In this document: positions 45,783 to 57,770 of the stretch, piece after piece
Numbering within the stretch: the stretch's first letter is position 1
How the letters are laid out: each line of letters begins with the position of its first letter
Origin: Piezodorus guildinii
Lineage: Eukaryota > Arthropoda > Insecta > Hemiptera > Pentatomidae
Direction: 5' to 3'
DNA length: 64,000 nucleotides
Assembly: GCA_023052935.1 (NCBI GenBank)
Contig: CM041292.1
Span: forward strand, 41,314,139-41,378,138
Notes under the pieces: model-generated
Databases searched by the model: none
What the model was told of the DNA's origin: nothing
The model's input: only the letters and a program-made list of their open reading frames with translations
Made by a program: the position numbers and the translations under genes

Positions 45783-46479
45783 CCATCTGATTTATCCCCT
45801 ATTAATGATTTTCGACGTACCACGAAAATGCTTCCTGGGCTCTTTGCCCAAACGATTTTAATTAAATCTGTTATATCAATTAATTAACCGTATCTCAATG
45901 TTAGAAATAAATATGGAAAACATTTATTTAAAAAATAATAGAAAACTAATATTACATTATAATGTTAAAGGAATAAGAACGCGGTGTCAAATGGTATTAT
46001 TAAGACATACTTTGAATCACTGTTGTTATGTGACACTTCTTTTTAGAAATAGCGCTTCGTAGATTCTTTATAATCCCGAATGAAGTTTTAAAATTAAGTT
46101 CTTACTTATACGAGGCTCCGTTTTTTGATCACGATGAATATATTTTTCCCCTCGAAAGATTGTTATTTCTCAATGCATTTGATACTGCAACTAGAAGGGA
46201 GATCAGTAATGGATGGAAGATGACAAGTTTTGCAATAGTTACTTCGTCACTAAAACTATATTCCTCTGATAAAGCACTTCCTAATCCCTGTCATTGAGAT
46301 GACATTTTCCTTACCATAACAATAGACTGTATGTGTTCTTCCTGTCCTAAAGAAATGGTAGTAAGATTGATCCTATGATGCTGATATTAAAAGCACGAGG
46401 AACACTAAAAGAGTACAAAAAAAAAAAAAAAAAAATTCAGGCATTCATAGGGACTGCCGACATAAATGAAAACTTTATT
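45779..46479. other. No gene seen
   Basis: AT-rich sequence with an A run near 46419-46435. Confidence 0.4.
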
Positions 46480-47430
46480 TTTATTTTTTTAAATATTTGT
46501 ATTGAAATTTACTACTGTATTTTGTAATACAACAAGTAAATATGTTGGTAATGATAAAATACATGAAAAAAAACATGAAGAGAAAATGCCCATTGGCATC
46601 ACTCCACTAAGTAAATAAACTAGAAGGTCTCGAGGCCATCTTCTTTTCAGGCGCCTCGTAGGATTGTCAGGAATTGAAGAGGAAGCAAGAATTGAAACTA
46701 GAGGATTAGAGTGGGAGTGGAGTTTGTCATGGAAGGATTGATACCTGGTTCGGGCCAAATCAGCAACATATGGGATGTTAAGGTCTTTATGGATGAGTTT
46801 ATTTGTGACAAAGTAAGGAGCATTGAGGATTTTTCGAAGGATTTTGGATTGTAAGGATTGAATACGGGAAGAATTTGATGGTTTCGTAGAGCACCAAAGC
46901 TCAACTCCGTAAGTCCAGATAGGTCTTATGATGGTGATATAGATGAGCCTTTTGTAGATAAGTGGAAGGTTGGAGCGTCTGTCCAGTGTGTTGTAGTAAG
47001 CGAAAGCGACGGGCAGTTTCTTGTCTTTTCAGTCTTGTGTGGGGATTCCATGTTAGACGTTTGTCAAGTAGAAGTCCTAGGTAGCGGATCTGTTCAACTG
47101 GAACAAGCGGAATATTATTAAAGGAAACTGTAGGGCAGGATTTCATAGGTTTACGACGAAGGGTAAAGCTAATTTGGTGGGATTTGTTGGTGGGATCTCC
47201 AATTCTGACACCATATCTCAAGCTCTCTGATATGGGATTGAAGAGTTTGAGAGGCAATAGTAGGATCGTTATTGACTGATAACACACAAGTGTCATCAGC
47301 ATAGGTAGAAAGGAAGGTGTTGGGATGGGTTGGGATATCAGCTGTATAGACTGTGTAGAGGATGGGTCCAAGGATACTACCTTGAGGGACAAATTAAAAC
47401 TTAAATTTTCGATTTGCACTGGAATTTAGT
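46480..47430 (-). pseudogene. Jockey-like LINE 3' half
   Basis: The minus-strand frames give SNKSHQISFTLRRKPMKSC-like sequence (as NKSHQISFTLRRKPMKSC), then VPVEQIRYLGLLLDKRLTWN and PHTRLKRQETARRFRLLQ. After a shift they give pieces matching 35435-36025, ending near a PTRRLKRRWPRDLLVYLLSG stretch. The 3' end on this strand is A-rich near 46480-46500. The palm motif region is decayed (LPMLMTLVCY in place of YADD). It is the longest of the family here and lacks an RNase H domain. Confidence 0.75.
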
Positions 47431-48581
47431 TGGAAAGAAGAGTACGGTTGTAAAAGTAGATTATGATGAAAATGCACGTTTGGTTATTATTGTTTCATTT
47501 TCTTTTCTTCACCTTGTAGTGATATACCATTTTGAATTTTGTAATCTGAATGTGACTGTAGAACCTACGAGTTGTTGGTACACATAGCATATTTTTTTGT
47601 ATAGACCTGCCATTTGTATCATGGAAATTCATACACTTAGGAATATGCTTTATAACTGCTTCAAAATATTGATCTATCTGTGAAAGAATTAAATGAGTCG
47701 CTCTTTTTTTCTCCTAATCGTTGACTTTTTTACTTGTGTTGATATTTACGACCCTTAATTTTCTCTTCATCTTGAAGTTTGGCATTATAATTTGAATTCT
47801 TCTCTGTTTTAAAAGATTGATCGATCCATGAAAAATTAAAATGGATGTTTTTTTTCTTATAGCTACACTTTTTTTTTTATTATTTTTTTTTTATTTTTTT
47901 TTTAATTTTTTTTATTTATTTTTTTTTTTTTTTTTGTCTTTGGGCGCTTAATTCTTTTTTTCTCCTCAACTGTTATTGTTAATTTGTTTGTTGATGCAGA
48001 AATTTATTGAGTAGGATATTGTATACTTTTTCTTTTTATCCCTATATTTCTTAAACATAATTTTGTTTTATTTAATTTTCCTCCTTTGAATCGAAATTCG
48101 CAAATACAACAGGATTTTGACCTAAAGGAAGATATCTTCTCCCTTTATTTTTTATATTTAATGTAATGAATATACTTAAAATATAGTTTTAAAAATATGA
48201 AGGTATATTTCTTATGTTCAATCATCAAAAGTTAACATTCAAATACATAATCCCCTTAACTGAGTTCTATTAGTTCAAAATCAAAGAATTTTGATGAAAG
48301 ATATTTTGGAATACATGTAAGTGTGTATCACTGATAAATGTGCAACACAGAGATTTATTTTTTTTTTTTATCATATATTTTTACATCCACACCCGTCGCT
48401 CAGCCCGTGACAATAAGCGGATTTGATAACAATTGGTATAAAGGGCATGTGAGGCATGAGGGAGGTCGATACCCATTGGCATCTACTCCTAACTTGAATT
48501 TTAAAAGAGTTTACTTAAGGAGATCTCTTAGCCAGCTTCTTTTCAGCCTTCTTTGAATATTTTCTGGCATATCTGTCGTGG

Positions 48582-48583
<2 letters not shown>
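47431..48583. other. T-rich low-complexity DNA; unrecognised block at 48390-48580
   Basis: T-rich tracts dominate (about 47820-47940). The more complex block before the TA run was not recognised. Confidence 0.4.

Positions 48584-48643
<60 letters not shown>
48584..48643. repeat. (TA)n microsatellite
   Basis: About 30 TA units immediately precede the LINE RNase H fragment. Confidence 0.9.
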
Positions 48644-48644
<1 letters not shown>

Positions 48645-48655
<11 letters not shown>

Positions 48656-49670
48656 ATCTAAATTCTCGACGGTTTTCCACCTAAAACCAAATTCAACCCT
48701 ACCTTTGGCAGAAAGATTCACTAACGTTATCTCATCACTCAAAGCTATTCCACTAGTAAAATCCGAAATTCAAACACCACCTTGGACTCTACCATCACCT
48801 AAAATTATTCTAAATCTTTCTAATATTCAAAAAAATAACACCACTCCTTCTGAGTATATGATAAAGTTATCTCGACTTCTTGAAAACATTCCTAACCATT
48901 TCCTAATCTACACCGATGGTTCCAAGTCTGAAAATTCAACAGCCTCATCTTTTGTAACCAGTAATGCAACTTACAAATTTAAATTACATAGGTTATGCTC
49001 CATTTATACCGCCGAACCTTACGCAATAGCATCAGCACTCCAATTCTGTATACCTTTATCCCATAAATCTATTGTCATATTATCAGATTCTCTAAGCTCC
49101 CTACAAGCTTTAAAAGTTATGTATCCAGAACATCCAGTCATTATCCGAATTCAGTCCTATCTTTCGACACTCGTAGACCAGGGGAAGTTCGTCAGCTTCA
49201 TATGGATCCCGAGCCAAATTGGCATTGTCGGCAACGAGCTCGCGGATCGGGCAGCGAAGGAAGCACTAACGCTCCCAGGTCGAGGTATTGCCGTTCTCAC
49301 TCCATCGGAACTAAGTCGACCTCTGAAAATGGAAGTATGGGATAATTGGCAGGTTATGTGGGACGAAAGCCCCCCTAGCAAACTTAAGCAAATCAAGGGA
49401 ACAGTAAAGCCGAGGTCCACATCCTGCCGGCGTAGCCGTAGGGAGGAGGTAGCCTTGGCTCGTATAAGAATTGGTCACACTGCACTAACCCATTCATACC
49501 TCATAAAAAAACAGCCACCGCCAAAATGCACCTACTGCAGCTCCACCCTTACCATAAAGCACATCTTTGACGATTGTACTCATTATAAAGACATTATCAT
49601 CAGAATGGGTATGACTCCTAACTTGAGCAGTATTTTGAAAGACATAGAAGCTTCAATGTGTTTTGTTTGA
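48645..49670 (+). CDS. LINE-derived ribonuclease H and zinc-knuckle C-terminus (5'-truncated)
   Basis: One frame is open from just after the TA run to TGA 49668-49670. RNase H motifs appear in order: FLIYTDGSKSE (first Asp), SIYTAEPYAIASAL (Glu), IVILSDSLSSLQALK (Asp) and FIWIPSQIGIVGNELADRAA (final Asp). The basic His is replaced by Gln in IPSQ, where the family usually has PSH. A C-terminal knuckle CTYCSSTLTIKHIFDDC follows. In I- and Jockey-type LINEs this domain removes RNA from the RNA:DNA hybrid. Here the reverse transcriptase is absent, so the piece is a relic despite its open frame. A host start codon is not evident. Confidence 0.75.
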
Positions 49671-50276
49671 GTTTGTTAGTATGTCCGTGAAGTTTGTCAA
49701 AAAATTTTATGTATGAAGTCCGAATGTGATCTTGTACGATTGTTATGTGTAAGTCTGTATGCAAAGTTCTGTTACTAATATACCAGGATGAACGAGTAAC
49801 GAGTCTTAGAGTTTTTGATTGAAAAGTCTGGATATTTTTAATCTAAGTCTGTAAACACAGAGATAATCTCAGTTTCTCTCCTAAGTAGAAACAAATGACC
49901 ATTATTAAATTAAATAAGGAATTCCAAAATTTTACAATATTAGGAGATGTTTTTATGTAAGTAGAGATATAATACTGTTTTAATTTATTATAATGTGATT
50001 ATGAATTAATAATTGTGATATTTATTGTTGAATGTTTAAATTAATCTAATTATAAATTGTTATTAGTGGATGACTAACAAATTCTGAAGATGAGGCGTAT
50101 TAGCCCCGAAACGTTAATTATGTATAATGAAGAATAAATGAATGATAATTACAAGAAGAGACTGTTCCTAAATAACCTAATTATATTAATATACTCTTCA
50201 TAATAGGATAATCTCAAAACATGTGTTTAATTAGTAATTAGCAATGAACTACACTGTGCTTAATTGAAACCTACAT
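49671..50276 (+). other. LINE 3' flank and a hammerhead-like repeat end
   Basis: The first part may be the 3' UTR of the RNase H LINE, but its end was not found. At 50093-50115, CTGAAGATGAGGC then GCCCCGAAACGTT forms a short hairpin with a hammerhead-like 3' side. Confidence 0.4.
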
Positions 50277-51180
50277 TTTTACTTTCACTTACTATAAGAG
50301 AAAATATTGCGATCGTGAAAATTTTCGAATTCCAGTTTTCAACGGAAATACACGTTTTAGGGTCCCCTGAGTCCAAATAACCAAGTCCCGCAAAAAGGTC
50401 TGTGTGTGTATGTGTGTGTGGTAACTCCCGTGCGGAAACGGTAAGTCCTATGAAACCGAAATTTCATAATTAAGACAACTATAAGCCCGAGACGTTACAA
50501 AATTTTTAAAATCAAAATATTACCAGAAGAGCCACTATATACCATGCATTTTGCACCTTTTTTCGATTTTCTCGAAAACGGTTCCGACGATTTTGTTTAA
50601 ACTCGCTATATCGATGTAAAATTTAATGGTCTTCAATATCATTTAGGTTTCATTTGGATTAAAATAGTCTGACAGGGCTTAATTGCCGATATTTTAAATT
50701 TTCTTTCTCTAAAGTACCTTTAATTTTGTTGTTTCTATAAAAATAACTATATTATCTTGTTACCACTGATGAAAAACAGGTAAATATATAAATTAAATGA
50801 ATTCGATACTCAACTAAAGGAGAAAACTGAAAAAATATATTTTGTATGCAATTTTTTGTTTTTTAACATAAGAACATTAATATACATGTATAATATACCG
50901 TTGGAAAGCTTGAGATTTTAGAAAAAATATTATCTTATACACAAGCTTTTAAAAGTTAGTAGAGAGTGATGAAAAGCCGATAAAACTAAGTGATTATTTT
51001 AGATAATAATATACTTAATAGATTTTTTTAATAAAACACATGTTTATATAGAAATTCCATTTAATTAATTCTTTAATGGTTTCACTCATTTTTTATCTCT
51101 AACTGTATTTGAAAATTCTTTAATTGATTCTAAAAACGGAGGTAAGTGAAAGTCGTGTGTTTTCCGCACCAGATTTTTTA
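50277..51180 (-). mobile_element. Helentron-like non-autonomous element, copy 4
   Basis: In minus orientation the head is ATCTGGTGCGGAAAACACAC with GACTTTCACTTACCTCC, and the tail is CTCTTATAGTAAGTGAAAGT then AAAAA. The internal TGTGTGTATGTGTGTGTGG (plus) is the short CA run typical of the family. Confidence 0.7.
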
Positions 51181-51890
51181 AATAAATTTAATTTTCAAAT
51201 TTCATATTTCTATACTGTATATATGTGGGTACCCATGTCAAAATAAACCCTGGATATTTTGCCTCATTAAAGAAACCCTTCCCTTTTGTTTCTGTAATAA
51301 TTTGCCAAGATGCATAAAGACCTCCAATTACTGCCCAGATGACATGGAACGAAGCATAATGATGACACTATCGGACGCAGAAGATTTTGGAGTCCCGTCA
51401 ACTTGTTACGCAACTGCCCAAACTTGACCCCTATAACGGTAACTGATGCCCGCCATTTGCATGTCAAACACCGCTGTTGGTTCTTCAGCTCTTGTGTCAT
51501 CCTCTTCGCCCCAAACACCTCCTCAAGGTCTTCTTCATGCCGATTTAAATAGACACAAATTTTCGCCGCTCTCTTAACAGGCAGTCGCTGAATGTTGAAT
51601 GAACTTCTTTAAACAGTCCTTTTGTTCTGGTACATCAGTGAGTAAACTTCTCGGAAAGGTGTAATTACAAAATGTTCGAAAAACAAAACAAAAGAATCAT
51701 AATTACCAAATCCGTGAAAGGTCCGGTTAAACGTAGCTTATTCTTACTTTGTTATGATTTTCACTCCATTTTAATTTTTAGTAGTTTATATTTAAGACAT
51801 TGGCGGTTGACCATAAATAATAATGAATATCAAAATTTGTGAAATTGAAAAGGAAGAAAATCCAGATGGCGAGCGAGAAAAAAAAATCTA
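51181..51890. other. Unrecognised block, possibly decayed coding repeat
   Basis: About 51240-51720 has higher complexity. A minus-strand frame at 51267-51518 gives MFGAKRMTQELKNQQRCLTC and further sequence I do not recognise. No partner copy lies in the window. Confidence 0.3.
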
Positions 51891-51891
51891 C

Positions 51892-52893
51892 TACGTGCAA
51901 CATACGACTTTCAGCTACCTTCGTAGTGGAAATCAATTTAAGAATTTTTAAATACATTTGGAGATGAGAATAAAATGTTAAAAATTAATTAAATTGAGTT
52001 TCAATATATAAATATGTTTTATTAAATAATTTATTATATTATTAAATGCGACAATCAGTTATTTTAATGTGCTTTTCATCACTCTCTGTTAACTTTAAAA
52101 ATTTTGTGTATAAGATAATTTAAAAAAAAAAATATTTCAAATGGCTTATCATATTTTATCTGTATTGTTGTTCTTGTATTCGGCAAAATTAAATTAGAAA
52201 CAATTATTTTCGCTCTTTTTTCCATTAGCTATTTGTCCATCACTGATATTTGAAGCTAACATACTTGTTGCAAATATTTAAACAAGCCAATATATGTGAT
52301 ATTGAAATTAATTGTTACTAAATTAGTGACCAAGTTATTATAATGACCCTAGTTGAGATATAGAAATAAAGAAATGTAATAAAATACGACCTATATTAAT
52401 GTAATATGCAAAATTTTGATTCTGAAGATGAGGAATTTCGGACCTTGAAACGTTATGAATGGTTTATTAAATTAATAATAAATAAACATAAAAATAAGAG
52501 ATAATTCCAAAGCATTTATTTAGTAAATTTAACCGTTTTTTATCAATAATAAAAAGATGATATGGTTATTTTTTTTAAATCTACAAAATTAAAGGTTATT
52601 TAAAGGAATGCAATTTAAAATATCGGCATTTAAGGTTCTTATTTTTGGCTGATTTTGAAGAAAATGTTACTGTAACATCTTCGACTTATAGTTGTTTTAA
52701 ATATTTTACTTCATTTTCGTTCAATTTTTCGTTTCCGGGCTAGACTTATCACACACGGACACTCATACAGACGTTTTTGTGGGACTCGGTCATTTGGACT
52801 CAGAGGACTCTAAAACGTGTATTTCCGACGAAAATATTCACAATAGGAATATTTACTTTATTGTATATTTCATATATAGGTAAGCAAAAGTAA
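51892..52893 (+). mobile_element. Helentron-like non-autonomous element, copy 5, with an insertion
   Basis: The left end is ATCTACTACGTGCAACATAC followed by GACTTTCAGCTACCTTCG. The right end is TTTCATATATAGGTAAGCAA followed by AAGTAAAAA. The middle is interrupted at about 52290-52515 by a repeat with a hammerhead-like end (CTGAAGATGAGG at 52422, TGAAACGTT at about 52446-52454). Confidence 0.65.
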
Positions 52894-53800
52894 AAATGAA
52901 TCAGACCGAACTATTTTCGACCCACATTTTAGGTCTTAATCATAGAAAAAAAGGAAAAAGGGAACGCAATGTTGTAACACTGATATTTGGGCAAAAGGAT
53001 CAAGTCGTCATTTTAATGAAAATGAAGTTTCTAGGTTTTCAAATAAATAATATTTTTTTAAAATTTGTATGTTACTATAAAAAATAGCCCCTTATGGGAT
53101 AATATAGTGATTAATGAAGAAAGAAATACTTTAAAGACAGGATTTAAAATGATTTTCAAAACTTTAGAAAATCGTCCTGTAAACTTCACACGCCAAGACT
53201 TAAGCCCTTCTGTCCTAACATCAGTGATATAAAATCATATGTCAAACCTAAAAAACAGATGTTCTTAAATGTATTGCACACTCCTATTCAATTCTATTAT
53301 CTCTATATATGTATAAAATGATAATGCGATTTTGGTTTCGACTAACTTCTTTTAAACCACAAGACGGATTTTGATACGGTGTTCACCATCATTCAGGGCA
53401 TCCTTTCCTAAAGGTTTATGGGTAAGATACATTGCAATTTAGCATTTCTTCAAACGGCAATAATACATTTTCTGTAAACAAGTCATCAATAAATTATTCC
53501 TGAAATATAGGTAGTAATATAGACGTTCAATTTACTATTTAATATTAAGTTGTTGTAAGCTCATATACTTTACATAAATAAATCTAAAATAGTTATAAAC
53601 CTAATAGGTTAGGAAGGTTTGTTATTTATATACTTTTTAAATACATACATACCAATCAAGTTTATTTATATGGGAAAATTAAATTTTCTGTTATCTCTGC
53701 TTCACTTTTCACAATTTCAATTTTCGTTGCCATAAATGGCAGTTCATTTAAATTGCAACTATGCCCATCACGGACGGGCCTGCTAGTCTATTTTATATTT
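52894..53800. other. No gene seen
   Basis: AT-rich sequence without recognised features. Confidence 0.4.
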
Positions 53801-54420
53801 TACTTTCACTTACCTATATATGTAATATATAGTGAGGAAAAGTATTTGGTCGTGAAAATTTTCGATTTCCAGTTTTCGATGGAAATACACGTTTTAGGGT
53901 CTCCTGATTCCAAATAACCGAAAAAAGGTATGTGTGTCTGTGTGATAAGTCTAGCGCAAAAACGGTTAAGTCGTACGAAAATGAAATTTCATATTTAAGA
54001 CAGCTATACACCCGAGATGTACAGCAACTTATTCATCAAAACCGATCCACCAGAACTTTATACGATGCATTTTGCACCTTTTTACGATTTTCCAAAAAAC
54101 GGCTCAAACGATTTTGATTAAAATCGGTATTTGGATGTAAAATTTAATGGGCTTTAACAGAATGTGGGTTTCATTCTGATTGAAATATTCTGACAGGACA
54201 TAAATACCGAATATTTTCTCCTCTGAAGTACCTTTGATTTTGTAGATTTAAAAAAATTATGCACATCATCTTATTAGCATTTATAAATAAGGCATAATAT
54301 GCAAGTTGAGAGAATTTGATAAACAACTGATGGAGAAAAGTGCAAACATATTTTTAAAGTAATTTTATTTTTTGATATTACATTATATAGACTTATTACT
54401 ATTACCGTGACGATTTACGT
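53801..54420 (-). mobile_element. Helentron-like non-autonomous element, copy 6 (one end)
   Basis: The plus-strand left border TTTTACTTTCACTTACCTAT with the TATATATGTAATATATAG hairpin is the family 3' end. The sequence then follows the family inward (ACACGTTTTAGGGTC, GATGTAAAATTTAATGGGC). The opposite end is not clear. Confidence 0.6.
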
Positions 54421-54479
54421 AGTCATAAAATTTTCTGCCACCAAGTTGTATAATAGGACTTAAAGTACTGAACGACAGT

Positions 54480-54620
54480 CGGGAACAACTTTTAACTGTG
54501 GACGGTGTAATTAGGTTGACCATTAAAAATTAGAAATGGGATTTACGTGACCGGTGGCGGCATGTATGACACAACTAAAGTAGTTTCAACTATTTAGTTT
54601 GACGTATAATAACTAGTTTG
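54480..54620 (+). repeat. Diverged copy of the palindrome repeat found at 59042
   Basis: GTAATTAGGTTGACCATTAA, GGTGGCGGCATG and CAACTAAAGTAGTTTCAACT follow the order of the left arm at about 59010-59100. Confidence 0.45.
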
Positions 54621-55529
54621 AAATATTTTTGATAATATTATATGATGCACAGCCGAATACTATTACTAACGAATGGGAAAAAACTTATTACTGATTAACA
54701 TTTTAATATAGTCATATTATTTAATCTAAATCATATGTTTTCAACGAAAATAATACACGTTTTATTAAAATCAACCTTTCCATATTATTATATTCAATAT
54801 TTTCCAAATTGAATATATTTAATGTTTTTAAATTGATATTAACAGTCGAAGTGAAAGTGTTTTTGCTTTGCAAACGCACAAATAGTAAAAATAAAAGTTG
54901 CCTATTTTATTGTTGTTTTTTTCCAGCCACTAGAAATATCTTCCTTCAATATATTAATTTATTATTTTGTCTTTCTTGTCGACTGTTTTTTAGTCATCAA
55001 TGGCTTCATCAAAATAACTTGATGCTAGTAAAAAAAATATATTCTAACATTATCCAGAAATTACAATTATAATTAACGCTTTGTGATTCGATTGTTGTTA
55101 AGAGCATCAGAGTTTTTATTGTTACAAATCTTTTTTCAGGTATAATTATATACCAGAGGTGATATTTTACAGCTTGAAGAGTGTTGCGATAGGTGGTCCA
55201 ACAGTTTTTGGAGCATATTGGAAATGCGGCACAAACTGTGGCTGCTTTGCATCAGAGTTAATTTAAATTACTAATTAACTTAGGTTACAGCTCACAGAGA
55301 GGACTGATGCGCAACTCTCAGCTGCTCCTCCATTGGCTAAGACTATCCTATCTCTAAGCTTTCCAGATCATTAGAATCTAAATAGACATTAAATTCAACG
55401 TTTTGGCATGGGTACGTCTTTTGGCTGGGGATCAGTAGTTTTTATTGTTCAACTTGTTTTCGCACAAAAAAATAAAGTAAGTTTGAACCTACCTTTTCTT
55501 TTGGTATTGCTTGGATCGAAAATTGATAA
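54621..55529. other. No gene seen
   Basis: AT-rich sequence. The start of the LTR described next may lie in the last part. Confidence 0.35.
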
Positions 55530-56122
55530 TAGTTTCTATTATATATAATCGGTATGATTACATTGTTGGCTTATTTTTCTCTCTCAAAACACACAACAGT
55601 TCTCATATGGTTGTAATAAATCAAATAAAACAGTGTTCACAATTACAAATCTCTATTTAAGAACACAACAAATTTTGGCGACGAGTGAACGTGAAGTGAC
55701 GATTGCGTTGTGTCTCCTTCTTCAGGTTCAACTTATTTCTAAATTTCGACATTTCCTGCCTGCATCGAAATGGACGAAAAACAGTTTGAATCGCTTATGA
55801 AAGTTTTTAATAGTCAACAAAAAATTCTTATAGAGACTCTTTCAAAAACTTTTGCCGGTCAATCTCAAAAAAGTGGTCCTCAAATTCAAGTACCCGTGAA
55901 TCCACAAGGTCTTATACCGCCGTTCGAAAATTTCAATGCTTCAATAGAAAACTTCAAAATGCATCTTTGGTCGCGCCTATCGAGTGTTATATATAATCGA
56001 TATGATTACATTGTTGGCTTATTTGTCTCTCTCAAAACTCACAACAGTGCTCATATGATTGTAATAAATCAAATAAAACAGTGTTCACAATTACAAATCT
56101 CTATTTAAGAACAAAACAGTTT
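55530..56122 (+). mobile_element. Gypsy-type LTR retrotransposon reduced to LTR, leader, gag start and LTR
   Basis: About 140 bases ending CTCTATTTAAGAACA at about 55665 recur at about 55980-56120. Both contain TATGATTACATTGTTGGCTT and AATCAAATAAAACAGTGTTC. The first copy is followed by TTTTGGCGACGAGTG, the usual leader just after a 5' LTR of many insect Gypsy elements. Between the LTRs only a gag beginning remains. Pol and the rest are deleted, so it cannot move on its own. The outer LTR border was not located. Confidence 0.75.
55770..56108 (+). pseudogene. Gag N-terminal fragment fused into the LTR
   Basis: ATG 55770 opens a 112-codon frame. The first 65 or so codons resemble a Gypsy Gag start: a glutamine-rich coiled segment and an IPPFENF motif. 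The frame then runs into LTR sequence at about 55978 and stops at 56106-56108. No capsid, zinc knuckle or pol domain remains. The fusion results from internal deletion, not from a designed gene. Confidence 0.65.
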
Positions 56123-56789
56123 TCTTGTCAGAAATGTAATGAAAACAATTATTTGTTATAAAGAATCTACGCTACTAGGAGCTATTATTTAGGAGCAATA
56201 TTATTTTAAATGAAAAAAAGTAACGTTATGTCAACATTTTTATTGTGTTGGCGTTTTTTTTTTTTTTTTTTACACACTCCATATCGGTTTCAATGAAAAC
56301 ATAATTACGTTCGAAACCCTTATTTTCTGCCAAATTAAAATATTTCAATTAATCATCAATCCGGCGGTTCGTCCGTAAACTAAATTTACTCCTGCCTGTG
56401 GAAAATAAGTAGATTATAGATTGAAATGTCCATGATCTATTGTTTTTCCAGTCAGAGAGATTTTTTTTTAAATTTATTTATTTTTTTTATCTATTTTGTT
56501 TTCAGCTAGATGTGGTGTTACGTATAAGAAGATATCTCTTTGCGAATTCTACGCTATTGTTTAAGGAAATTGTTACGTGAGCAATATATTGTGAAATATT
56601 AATATAACAGACTAGCTGTTTATTATTGATAATGTCCGAATGCAGTGATAAAGGTACTTTTAAATAATTATTATTTAATAGGTTAAGCTCAACTTTTGTT
56701 TAGTTACATTAATGCATTAATAATCAGTACATTAATGCAGTAAAAGGCAACATAATCCTTGATTCTTTTTGTACTTAAGAATTCTGTGA
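56123..56789. other. No gene seen
   Basis: AT-rich sequence with T runs near 56257-56270. Confidence 0.4.
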
Positions 56790-57770
56790 ATCGGAGTTGA
56801 GCTTCGGGTAGAGCCTCATCTAGTAAGCCATAAAATCCTTCGTAAAATCTTTAGTGCTCCTAACTTTGACACGCATAAACTAATCTAACCATTATGACTT
56901 TAATACTCTATATGTTGCTAGGTATCAATCTTTTCATGATTTACTACAATCTACTCTAAACCATTAGTCTACTGAAATCCAATCAAGAACAGCTATGGCT
57001 TGGCGGAAATATTGGAGCTTAAGGATGGTTATGAAGAACAACAATATCAGCCTACCTCTAAAAACTTTAGCCTTCAATAGCGGTATATTTCCTGTACTAT
57101 CTCATAGATGCCAAACATGGTCCCTCAACAAGCTTCATGAGAGAAAAAAAAAAAACATGCCAAAGAGCAATGGAGAGGAGCATGTTAGGGGTAAGGAAAA
57201 GCCAAAAGCTGAACAGTCAACCAATAAGAAAAGTTAGTGGTGTCACAGATGCAATCAGATTCGTGTAAGAGATGGAATGGCAATTGGTTGGCCATCAAAT
57301 GAAGAAAAATTATAAAAAACTGGGCTAAAACATTGACTGAGTGGACCCAATTGGATAGGAAAAGGAAACGAGACGGACAAAGAAGATGGTGGGTTGAAGA
57401 AATCAAAAAGGCAGAAGGAGTGCTATGGTCACCTAAAGCCAAGGGCAGGGAATTTCGGAAGATGAAGATGTGCGAATTCTTCAACCCAAGTACGGGTGTT
57501 TACCGTTAAAGACTTTAAACACCTGAAAAGGAAGGTCTATGTACATTTATGTGTATGAAGAAAGAAGAAAAAAAAATTCATTATAAATGTTTATATGTAT
57601 AATAGTAAAGACCATTATTACTATTACTTTAAACCATTAGTTTTAATCTTGCTTCCTTTTTAATTCCTGATAATCCTCCAAGACGTCTGAAAAGAAGATG
57701 GCCTCGAGCAGTTCGGACTCAGAATTCTAATTGGCGTTCTACTACTAGATAGCTGCCCTACGCGTTTGTT
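56790..57770 (+). pseudogene. Jockey-like LINE relic interrupted by an RTE-like LINE
   Basis: The left part (about 56790-56968) and right part (57630 to about 57770) together match the 3' region of the copy at 35435-36025: GAGTTGAGCTTCGGG, AAAATCCTTCGTAAAATC, then ATTCCTGATAATCCTCCAAG and GTCTGAAAAGAAGATGGCCT. The insertion at 56969-57629 divides them. Confidence 0.7.
56969..57629 (+). mobile_element. 5'-truncated RTE-like LINE with 12-base target-site duplication
   Basis: TAAACCATTAGT is repeated at 56957-56968 and 57630-57641. The insert encodes a decayed LINE C-terminus: WRKYWSLRMVMKNNNISLPL, IFPVLSHRCQTWSLNKLHE, then in other frames an RKRDGQRRWWVEEIKKAEG-type tail. It ends in ATTATTACTATTACT (about 57614-57628), the short tandem repeat typical of RTE 3' ends. 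Confidence 0.8.
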
